Assembly (NCBI GenBank): GCA_034401135.1
Contig: JAWZSP010000008.1
Location: forward strand, 1,240,001-1,304,000
From: Volutella citrinella
Taxonomy: Eukaryota > Ascomycota > Sordariomycetes > Hypocreales > Nectriaceae
Length of the DNA: 64,000 nt
Direction: 5' to 3'
Program-made: the position numbers and the translations under genes
Shown here: positions 48,871 to 59,208 of the stretch, piece by piece
How the letters are laid out: every line of letters begins with the position of its first letter
How positions within the stretch are numbered: position 1 is the first letter of the stretch
Notes under the pieces: generated by a model
What the model was told of the DNA's origin: nothing
Database searches by the model: none
Seen by the model: the letters and a program-made list of their open reading frames with translations, nothing else

Positions 48871-49658
48871 ACCGCGACCACTGGCCGTTGCTGTCCTAGG
48901 ATTTCCCGTCTGTAAGGTGGCGCATCAAGAGTGTGGCATGGCACTATCATGGACAGGGTAGGTCGGCAATGCCCCTCGCCCCTGCTATGATATATGCTCC
49001 ATACCTTGGTCTTGTATCTACTATCTGCTATCTATCCTCCGTGGCCATAGACATGCGACACGGCGGTTGTTATCTACATGTCTGCCAGCAAATATCATCA
49101 ACGAGAAACGGCTCATGGCGCCTCGACGAAACGAGCTCACTTATACCCGTGGAGGAACGGAGGGAAACTGGGACTGCCGGCGCTTTCGAGCCTGAATTCG
49201 TCTCGAAACGCTTATAAAAGGACTCGGCGCTGCCGTGATGGCGCGCTCTCTCTCTACAGAAAAGACAAAAAAGGTATTGCCAAAAAGCCTCAACGCCGCT
49301 GCTCTGTAAAAGAGCACTGTAGTTTGTTTGCAAGTCCTGTATCGCGCCCAATCATTGACACATCGCGCCTCGCGCATTGTAGATCACCCGGTCTGGCAAA
49401 AGACCATCACGGTGGCCTGAGATGCTTCCTGTGGGCGTTACGTAGTGCGCTGGTAAAACCAAGCCGACATGGCTGCGTCTTATGTTGCAGGCTCGGCCCT
49501 ATTTGACCATCAACACCCAACTCCTGATATCCATCGTCGCCGTATAGGAAAGGCGGAGGCCGTGGTGAGTTGCTGGTTCTTGATGTTGGCGACGTCTATT
49601 TTCTTCGTCGGGATCGGCATTTTCTCGTGTATTCGGTGATCGACTTGTCTTGCGCGAC
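48871..49658. other. Spacer with no supported gene
   Basis: 788 nt upstream of the kinase-like remnant and downstream of the NMN adenylyltransferase stop. Nothing recognised apart from the 3' flank of the latter. Confidence 0.4.
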
Positions 49659-50837
49659 TCATCCCGAGCTTGGTCCCGCTCCATTAGTGATCTTGCCGGC
49701 TCGCTCCTTGCCTTTGGCGTCGTTTGACGTTGTATTCGTGCCGTCACTGGACATATCGAGATCGCGGTACAAGTTGTGTTCGAAAATGTAGTTGATGACA
49801 TCATCCGGAATCCTGCCATCCTCAGTCAGGGCAACGTGATCCATGCGTACTTCTCATTAGTACTCACAAATAATCAATGCTCAAGTCTCTCTTAAGTAGG
49901 AGGCGAACCTTGGTACTACTGACATCATTGTTCACAACCTAGAGAGGCAAGTTAGCCAACTGAACAAGACCGCATGTGGTGGGGTTATGCTGACCTGATG
50001 GACAATGTGAATGTTGTGCTCCCACTTCTTAAGATTGGACAGGGCAGACTCCAAATCGGTTCCGTTACGCTCCACAGCAAAAGCACCGTAGGTGCCAAGA
50101 ATGTGCTCGAGGTCGTTCATATCCCACAGTCCAGGTGAAGACATAGTCTGAATGAGATCAAGGCCAGCGAGGAGAACAATTCGCGCGCGCTTGCGTGTGC
50201 CATCAGTGCACTCAACGCCGCCCATAACCTCGTTGACTTCATAATCGAAATGATCCAAGACGCGGGCGGTCGGGATATAGACCGGATTTTCGGCCTCCCA
50301 CTGGTCAACCATCAGCCACTTGGAGGTGTTTTCGGCGCCGATGCTGCACATGCGAAGGCGATGGTGAGCGGGGGCAAGGCCTTTCTTCTTGTACGCATCT
50401 GACACCGGAGACAGATAACCGCCAATGACTTCGAATCCTACAGGGGGGAAAGTCATACGGTTAATTTGATGATCCAAAAACCCGATTGAATAGGTACATA
50501 GACGGGCTGAGGGCACCAGAAACTTGCCTTCGTTGTGAGCATGGTCACGGGCGATCGAGAACATTCGTAGGCTACAAGAAGGTCAGCGCCGCCCGCTCTA
50601 CATGTCGGACTAGCTGGACAAGTCGAGGGCTTACTGGAGGAATGTGATGGGAGAGACTGGACGTTTAGTTGTCAGCGAATGAACAGCACCCAGGTTGACC
50701 AGTTGTCACATACATGAGCCACAAGCAACAAGCACCAAGGGTGTCTTGGTCGGATCGCAGGTTCGCTTGAGTCTGTGGGAAGGGAAGGTGTACCCCTCAG
50801 GGGTCATCCTTTGCACAAATTGATAGTCGCAGGCCAT
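49659..50837 (-). CDS. NMA1: Nicotinamide mononucleotide adenylyltransferase
   Basis: Six exons: 50837-50714, 50656-50635, 50571-50528, 50437-49995, 49938-49868 and 49812-49659; 285 residues. The enzyme joins NMN (or nicotinic acid mononucleotide) and ATP to form NAD (or deamido-NAD), the last common step of NAD synthesis. Motifs are LVACGSFSPITFLHLRMF (the nucleotidyltransferase GxFxPxTxxH signature, about residues 37-54), GGYLSPVSDAYKKKGL, LAGLDLI and the C-terminal SSTKVR (218-223). The signature is split over exons 1-3 and includes a 22-nt microexon. Intron 3 (90 nt) has a GC donor and no stop in frame. The start is the ATG at 50837; a further upstream codon in frame is not ATG. Expected in nucleus or cytosol. 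The Ser/Thr/Lys-rich tail is unconserved. Confidence 0.95.
50438..50527 (-). other. GC-AG intron of the NMN adenylyltransferase gene
   Basis: Donor GAAG|GCAAGT, acceptor CCTGTAG after a pyrimidine run. Removal gives NEGFEVIGGYLSP as in the family. At 90 nt and stop-free, retention would insert 30 residues. Confidence 0.85.
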
Positions 50838-53800
50838 TGTGAGTAAATGTGTGAGAAGGGCTGGTGGATGCGACGTTGACAGTGTTGCGTCAAGGGCGAG
50901 GGGTCGTGCAAAGGCGTCGTTGCTCAAGGCGAAACGATGAAGAGGGGTTTCCGCGACCTTGGCAGTGCGGCCGGCGCCGATATTTACGGCTTAGAACGGC
51001 AGATTCCAGGCCCGGGTTACCGTGGAGCCAGCGACCGCGGTACACTGGGCGGCAGGCGTATCAGCAGCGAGCAAGGCAGAGGAGATGCGGCGGTTCGCCC
51101 CGCGTTGCAGGTTGGCGAGGGTCGGCACGGCGAAAATCCCGAGGTTTCGGGGGTGCTCGGGAAATGGCAATTGGGCCCGAGTTGAGCACGAAGCCGGTCC
51201 TGACTGAATTGTCAAGACAGAAAGAGAAGCGAGGAGGCGAGGACTAGCTACAGTAATTTTTCTGGGGCGACGACGCTGACTGAGCGCAGGTGCTGAATGA
51301 CCAGTTGGTGGAGGCCTGGATTAATAACGCTGAGCGGCAGGTTGCTGGTTGGCGAGTACTACTAGAGTAGTAATAATAAGAGCAGTCGAAAGTCGCAGTA
51401 GCGAGGTACGCAGGTGAGCTACAAGCTGCGTGGTGGGATGCGTGCTTTGTTTTGTTGCGCAAGAGGCTGTTGAGCTGTAAGGGGCGGATTGGGGTGAGAC
51501 GGAGCAAAGCACGGCGGCAACGGGACGGGATTGATATTGATGAAAGAGAAGGAAAGCGCCAGACCGGGCCAGCGAGGGTAGAGAAGGTTTTCGTTTGCGG
51601 CCTTCCCACAATTGACACTCTAGTCGTCCATCAAGTCGCAACTGCAAGACCAGAGCGGAAAAGTGGAGCGCCTTGGGTCGCCGTTGGCGTGCGTCGTAGC
51701 CGTGGAGTGCCAGTGCGGACGAGGTACCCGTACTTCCTGCCTGCCATGGTTGCGTGCGTCGCAGGCACCCAGATTGGCATGGAGGCCTCGACCTAGTGTA
51801 CCACTACCTGGAGCTGCCTCCACAGTCTGAACGGATGGCCGCGCACGCCATCGCATCTGTACATCCAGCCCATACTGTCTAGGAATACGACCATAAGACC
51901 TCAGTGCGTGAACAGGAGTTACAGACCGGGAAGGGGGAACCAATAACTGTGCAGCAAGCCACGGTCGTGCACAACGACTGCTGCCTATATGCAACTCACA
52001 CTGGAGATGATTCCCGATCTGTCCCATGACTGCAAACAGGCACAATGCAGTAATTATCACTGCGAGTTGCCTCCGAGTCCCCGTCGGCCGCAGGGGAATG
52101 TGTTGCAGCACCGTGCTCAATGCATGAGCACTGTGCGGCTCCTCTGGCACATGATTCGCAACAAGAGCCTGCCAGAGACAATGCACTAACAGCCCCTAGC
52201 ACAAACCCGGCCAGTGCACTGGGATTGGTGGCGGGGTTGGGGGAATGACGACGGCGGGCGCTGTGCAAAGCCTCTCAGCCTCCAACCGCCAGGGCTTGGC
52301 TTGTGAGTTTTGCCTCCATCGGCCGGAGCTCCGGGATGGTGAAAACAAGGCCAAGACTCGGAATGCCTCTGGCCCGATGAGCGCTACCGAGCCCGTGGCA
52401 CAAGTAGTGATTACGGGTTGGGGTCATCGTCAGCCCCAAGCCGTTGACTTCCCTCCCACTTACGATGCACAGTACTACTAGGTTAGTGCCGGGTCACCTG
52501 TTCGCCAGGCGCTGCGGAGACTGCCAGCCCTGGACATCAGAGGGTGGGTGTCTCCGACTTTCCGAAACTCGGAGCAGTCCAGGCAGTGATTCCACGGACA
52601 CCTGTACCGGTCAGTTCCATCGATCTCGATGACTGGAAAGCATGAAAGTCGTCCAATTTCAGCTGATTTGCAGCCTGAATGCTCGGTGGCCAGTCGCGGC
52701 GAGGCTCCAGCCTTGTCGAGCATCCTAAGTCGCCTGGCGACATCAAATCATTCACGTCGAGTCACAACACGTCGTTCTGCAGCACGCCTCAGTGGCTGCA
52801 GCATCCCTTCCGCCACCACGCTTCGGGTCATCTCTGGCAAGACTCCTGGCCTGGTGGCTCACGTCATCACGTCGAGGAGCACGTCGAGGAGAGCGTTTAC
52901 GGGCAGCCGGAGTGCAGTAACCCGCTGGACAACCCCAGGTTTGTCAGCGCCTTGAGTCAAAAACCAGCCCAACGATTTGGGCGACCCGCTATTGATTTCC
53001 CAAGAAGTTGCTACCACCCCAATGGGCCTCGACCACAGGTCCTGTGAAGTGTGCCTCCTAAGGCCGGAAAGGCGGGGTTGGTCAGTGTTTGGCTTGTGTA
53101 CTGGCGAGCGCACCATCTGAAGGATAAACATAAACAGGGGAACTTCCGCGCCTTGCCCGTCCACCTCCGGAATGGCTGAAGTATTGTCAGCTTGATCATT
53201 GTCCCTGTTGCGTCTTTTCTTGGTGGTAACCGCCCAACAGCCGGGCGCCTCGAGACGAGGGTGCCATTCACCCTGTGGCCATGGTTGGCTCCCTACCATT
53301 AGTTGACGCTGTTTAGCCCCAGCCCTCAAGGCTCCACCAGACTAATAATAATCAGTGGATGTGCTTGTACTCCAAATTCCCCATCGGTTGGTGTAATTAT
53401 TGGTGCTCTGCTATGGCTGTCGCCTCGCGTGGATGGAATCATGGAATACTCACTGGATTCAATGTCTCAGATCATGTCTTTCGACCCCGCTATAAGTCAT
53501 CCGCATGGCTCACTTACACACGCTTTGGCATGCTTAAGCCTCTGACAAACACGTCGCAGCATCCTTTGTCAAACATAGGCAGCAAAGAGTCATCCCAGAA
53601 ATTACGTGGTACACTGTACAAGGTGATTCAAGGCATCGAATTCCCTGTCTGCGTCCTATCGGTCCCACTTCCAAATGGCAACCAAACCAAATCTCGTAGT
53701 TTTCTCCGCCAGGTGGTTAGTAGCCCCAAAACTGATACGTTTTAGTGAGTCCCAAGCGAACACAGCTCTTGCGAATGCTGACTGTGCAGCGGCCCCATCA

Positions 53801-54589
53801 CTATGCGTCTTGAGAGCTTGACGGGCTGTTTCGCAAAGCAGTCTCATTCATGATCGGGACCAATTGACTGACATTCAAGAGCCAATCAAGCCGCTGGTGC
53901 CAACCCCACTACCGCTAGCCAGTTCAGGCAAGTTGAAGAACCACCCCGGATTGGATCGGATTGGATGTGCATAGTTCTGTCCCGATACATCATCCGTCCA
54001 TGAAGCCAGTATTGCGGATCCGCAATTCGCATCATAAGCGCCTGGAGCGTCCCAACATGAAGAATCTCGGTGGGCTTGAGGAGTACAGTTGGTCATCCAA
54101 GCGTATACGCTGTCGATGGATTGATCCTTCAGGAGCCTTGGGTCTTGCTTTGTCCTGACGGTTTGACCTATTCGACTTATCACCCAGCTCAAGCAAACCA
54201 TCAACGGAGATCATCGTTGCAGACGACAGGTTTCCAGGTTCTCTTCCTGGCATTCAAAAAGAGAGACTACCCCGCATTCGGCCAATATGCAGTAGGCCAA
54301 TCTCTGGGGCCCCGCCGCCCCTGTCCTCAGCCTCCCCCGGGCATTGCCCCGTTGCACCGTGATGGCCTCGATGACGAAACCTCCCTCCGGCCGAATGGGG
54401 CAGTGTTTGGGTCCATTGATTATTCACAGTAGGAACTAGGGCATTCCGGTAGAGATGTAGCCTACTGGCAGTGGTGTCTCTGAAGAGGGAACTTGGCTTG
54501 TACGTGTTTCTAAGAAGGAAGGCATTGAATGTGAAGAATACCTCAATTAACATCGACTTTTCGACTCCAGCATTAAACAATAATAATAT
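50838..54589. other. 3.75 kb gene-free region
   Basis: The left edge is the promoter of the NMN adenylyltransferase gene. Frames up to 188 codons occur without family resemblance or splice support. A short GGATTGGAT-type direct repeat sits near 53950-53970. The right edge is the 3' flank of the PNPOx/flavin reductase gene. Confidence 0.5.
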
Positions 54590-56498
54590 CTAGTATCCAA
54601 AATCCTCTGAAATAACCTGTTCCCCATCCAACCAGCCTGTCAGCAGCTTCAGCAGCTCCGGCCCTGTACACAAGTAAAAGCGTCGCCCCATCACACCCCT
54701 TTCCCGCTTCACATCTAGCTCCCCCAGTCTCCGAAACTCGACTTCCACATCCCCGAGCCCAGCCAGCAGCTCATTCTTGTCCTTGGTAGCGCCGCTGTCC
54801 CGGCCCGCAGTCACGAACAGATTCGTCGTCCCCCTCTTCGCCAGCCCTGGGACCTGCGCCAGCACGTCGCGCGCCAAGGCCAGGTCCTCGGCTCGTAGCG
54901 TCCATAGGAGCCGTATGGGGACTCCTGCGGCCAGTAGGCCCGGGGCCTGCGCCAGGAACGGCGTGATGCCGACGCCGCCGGCGATGAAGACCGGGGCTGG
55001 GGCGTCGAGCGGGATCCGGAAGGCGTCCTCGCCGCCAAAACCAAGCACGGGGACCTCGAGCGGTACGCGAGGGTTGTGCCGCCAGAGGAAATTTGTGACG
55101 GGGCCGTGGAGCCTCAACGTCAGCTCAATCTGGGTGCCCGTCCCTCTGGGCGAGTCCGACGGCGGGCTGGACACGGTAAAGGTGCGGACGTTGTCGTCGT
55201 TGATGGACTGCGGCGCGTCGTCCCGCATATGTGAATACCCAGCGCCGACCTCGTCGTCAAAGTCAAGCGTGACATACTGGCCGGCGTGTCTCCGCGGAAT
55301 GGGGCCCCCAGACTTGAGCTCGAAGACGAATCTGCTGATGGTAGGAGTCAACACTTCCCGCTTGACAAGGCTCGCGCTGATGTCTGATCGAGAGGCCGTT
55401 GTGGCGATGTGGGCGTCCTGCTCGGTAGCAAGCTTGCGTAGAGGGGGGTTGTATGGCGAGAATCCCACAGGCGATGACGGGTCGGCTGCGATAAAGGGGA
55501 GGCCGGATTCAACAAAACGAGCCGCCTGGAGAGTGACTTTGACAACAAGCTTGCTTCTGGGGATGAGAGATGAGGCTTGCTGGCCGGCGAGTATTGTTGC
55601 CGTGCCGGTTGTGTAGAGGACGTTGGCAGTTTCGTAGTCTGGGACAGTGAGACCGATGAGAGGGTTGACGCTGAGGTTGCCCAGGCTCTGATAGAGTCGG
55701 TTTCCGGAAACTGCGACATGTTAGTTTGCGACTTGGGCAGAAAGGGGCGGATATTTGATGGGAACGCTCACATTCTGGGTAAACCAGTTCCACACACTCG
55801 GCATCATTTCTCAAGACCCTGATGAAGCCTGGGGGGCCGCCCCGGTGGTTTGTGTCCATCTCAGTTCCGTCGGTGGTGGACAGAAAAAACATATCTGCCC
55901 GATCCAACAGCGCCAGCGCCTCCTTTGGCAAAGGGAAAGTATCCGACACTACCCGTGGCTGCATGTCATGATGCACCACGTCTCGTTTGTTGAGATATTT
56001 GGGGCAGTTTCCAAGAGTACCTGATATTCCCACAGCAAGCTGCACCTCCCTGCTATCCCCACCGATGTCACATCCCGCCACCATCTGTCCCATCAACTTG
56101 ACCCGGTCCCTTGTCTCCAGGTCAATCGCTAAACCAGCCATCAGGCTCTTGTTCTGCGGCATCACCACTTCTGGGCTACCGTCGGCTGGTCTCTCGCCAC
56201 TGGCATCCTTCCACAGCGCCTGGAACACGGGGTCGTTCTCCGTGTCCACGCTGCTATTGATTCCCAGCACGTCCTCGGCCACGGCTTGGGCAAAGCCCCT
56301 CTCGCCCCCCCAGACAGTCGTCCACGGCCGGCCATTGGCGTCGAGCGCCCCCAAAGCCATTAATGGAGATTGCATCACTCGCATGGCATATCGGGCCGGG
56401 AGACCCGGTGCAGTGGGGTTCCTCTGAGGAGGCAATCTGAGGAGCCGATGGATGGCTCGCTCGCCCTCGTGAAAATCCTCCTCTATCAGGCCCGGCAT
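54590..56498 (-). CDS. PNPOx-like / ferredoxin-reductase-type fusion oxidoreductase
   Basis: Two exons (56498-55772, 55710-54590) join across a 61-nt GT-AG intron into one 615-residue protein reading VYPEFSGNRLYQSLGN over the junction. The N-terminal part (about 30-330) looks like the FMN-binding split barrel of pyridoxamine-phosphate-oxidase relatives: FFLSTTDGTEMDTNHRGGPP, then SGNRLYQSLGNLSVNPLIGL. The C-terminal part (about 365-610) is a flavodoxin/ferredoxin-reductase module with an FAD-binding RTFTVSSPP motif, a nucleotide-binding GGVGITPFLAQAP loop and YLCTGPELL near the end. No C-terminal cysteine-rich 2Fe-2S plug is present. The likely chemistry is NAD(P)H to FAD to FMN electron transfer; substrate unknown. 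No signal peptide; expected cytosolic. Confidence 0.9.
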
Positions 56499-57248
56499 TC
56501 TGTGGTAGTCTTAAATTGGTTGTTTGTAGAGCGAAAAGTAAAAGAATAGTGATTGATGGGAGGAATGGTAATGACGAAATACGAGTTGTTCGAATACTCG
56601 GGGGATGATGTATTTGAGTTTAAATATGAGGTGGTTACATCGACTATTCTATTCACAGCACACGACTTACACCTCGTAGAATGACGTTGGTGGTGACAAA
56701 TCATGTACCACGAAAGGCGCATCTCGCCGCCGCAATGCCGCCCGCCCCGCGCATGCCGCAACAGGTCGGCGACGTCGCTTACAAGTCCGCTTACATGCCC
56801 ACTTCGACTGGCCCTTGTCTGCCAGATGCGCTGCCAATGGCATTGGATGATGTTATCTCTATAGTAGTTTCTGGTCTCAATTTACGTATATCGCTTTCAC
56901 ACAGGGGTATTATACACCCATACATTACTCATACGTGCCGAAAGCTCATGGCATGGGTCATGATTCTTCAACTCTTTTCACCTGGCTGTCGTTTCACGGC
57001 CTGCAGGCTACAGACCAACCTGCCAAGTCCTCTCATCTTGCTCTAATAAATTTTGGTAGTCGATTTAACTGAGCTCAGTGAGCTTGTTGCTCCAATCATA
57101 TATCTCCCTACTTATCACACCAGCAAATCATGCTGCGTTATAATACAATATGGTTCGCATGCCTCGGCAGCCCAACTTCTGAATGGTGTGTCGTCAAAAA
57201 TCGTCATAAATCCTCCATGAATATCTTTTTGGCCTCAATGCCAATTCT
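56499..57248. promoter_or_regulatory. Promoter side of the oxidoreductase gene
   Basis: 750 nt between two minus-strand genes: leader and promoter of the oxidoreductase, then the 3' flank of the Kch1-type gene. The first 150 nt are AT-rich. No gene supported. Confidence 0.45.
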
Positions 57249-59208
57249 CTAACGGTAGCCCTGTCCCCGCTGGGATTCCACGTCGTATCCATATGGAGGC
57301 GCTTGTCCCGGAGGCGGTGAATGCTGCGACGGCACGAGACCAAGTCTCATTGCTGACTGGTCGAAATAATCGGGAGTCGGGCCACGCTGTGGTGGCGGCG
57401 CCGTCATATTTCGCTGCGGTGGGTAGGGAGGCATCGCCCTGGCTGCTGGTATAGGCCCTGTAGCACTGCGCGTTGGTGGGTTTCCTGGACCATATGGCCG
57501 TGGTGAGGGATTCCAGTGGGAGCCGTCTGAAGGTGCAGGACTGGCTCGGCCACCATTGAAGGCCTGGAACTGTCCCAGGGGCGGTGGTCCGCCAGGGCCG
57601 CGCGCATAACCCCGCGATGCATAATCATTCACTGTTGAATGTTGGTCCATGGCGGCGTATTCATCGATCACCGAACGGGCATCAACTGGTCGATTGATGG
57701 GCCCGCGGGAAGCTGACGGGAAAGCGGGCAACGAGTCCTCCTCTGGGAAGGGTGTTGTAGAACCTGGTGGCCCCGGTCGTCCTGGGCCATAACTTGCCTG
57801 GGAGCTGGCAGTGAATGATCGCTGGGGAGGCGGCCTGCAGCCATACTGGCCTCCGTCATTGTATCCGACATCAGAAGCTGTGCTGCTCATCGGACCTTGT
57901 GTGGCGTAAGTCGAGTTGGACATCATCGTTGCAGTTCTGGAAGGTGGATATCGTCTTGGCTCCGAGACGCCCATATCGGAAGCTGAGCTCACGAGAGGAG
58001 CGCGGGATGAAGCACTGGAAAGCTGGGTGCCAGTCCTTACAAACGGCCGCTTCTGGTCCATGGCATCCATTTCCATGCCCCCAGGTGTACCTGGGCGAGA
58101 GTTGTACGGGGGCAGCGTCGCCATGGTCTCGCTCCGTGGCAGTGTGGGCATTCCTGGGAGCTTGTCGTCGTTCGCAGGCCCGAGATTAGGCAGTGTTGGC
58201 AAGGTGGCCATTCGATCCAGCTGAGGCTTTTCGAAGTTACCGCCAGCCTTCTTCGCCGCCTTCATGTCAGCCCTCATCCGATCAGCCTCTCCCTTGGCGA
58301 GTGCCTTGTTGACCTTTTGGGTCACAATCTTCATGAGCTCTGCTGTGACCTTTCGTTCACAATAGCCAGAGAGACCTCCATCGGCACGAGGAATCCAGTG
58401 CCAGAGGAAAAGGAGCCAGAACAAGACAGCTGCCAGAAGAAAGATGACCGAGAAGACCCAAACAACCACGGTAAAGCACATGCCCGACAGAATCACTGCT
58501 TGTTGGTAATCTTGCTCATAGAGGGCTTTGATGTTCTCAAAGAATTTCATAAATGAGCTTTCAACCGTTTTCGACTCGGAATACAATTTCGACTCGTAGA
58601 CAGACTTGAGCATGAATGCATTGAGTACTTGACGAGGCCCAGAGCAGATCAGGACGCGAATCCAAGCTATTCGCAGGGTTAGCGAAGATTGATTGACCAA
58701 ACCAGGTTGAACACTCACCCTGAAGGTTGAAGTAGGTGAACAGAGCAATGTAGTGGGCGCCCTTTTTGCTCTTTGTGAGCTCGGCGAACACAAGGAATCT
58801 CCTCCAGCCCTGACCAGAGCCAAAACGGATACATTCCCAGCGAACAGCGAGGCTGTCAAGGTACGATTCGGCCACATTGCCTCGCTTCATGACGCGGAAG
58901 GCGCGAACGCCCTCATATGCAAGGTTGATGAAGGACAGAATAATACAAACAGAGAAAATCCATTTGGTGACGGTGTATGAAATGGCGGGCGTGATTTTAG
59001 GGTTCCATTTATCCAAGACAAGCAAGTTGACGGCAGTGAAGCTATCGACAGCGTACACGGCGATGGAGATAATGAGCATCAACCAGAGGTAGATGTAAGC
59101 AAAAACGGTGCCACAGCCCTTCGACTTGAAGTCGTTCAGGTTGATGTACTCCCATTTCTGGTCTCGCACCTCCGCAATCTGCTTCTTTCTGCGAGTGAAG
59201 CAACCCAT
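57249..59208 (-). CDS. Kch1-type fungal potassium-influx membrane protein
   Basis: Two exons, 59208-58719 and 58666-57249, with a 52-nt GT-AG intron (CTAAC branch); 635 residues. The N-terminal 255 residues hold the conserved part. It begins with a short basic MGCFTRRKKQ segment and WEYINLNDFKSKGC, then membrane helices at about 34-54 and 83-100, a further hydrophobic block near 150-165, and a long hydrophobic hairpin at 219-252. This order matches the yeast Kch1/Prm6 family (PF16944), which supports low-affinity K+ uptake and Ca2+ signalling in pheromone and stress responses. The rest is a long Pro/Gly/Ser-rich tail, probably cytosolic and disordered, with many SP/TP sites. MGC at the N-terminus could be a lipid-modification site, not proven. 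Family call by pattern only. Confidence 0.8.
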
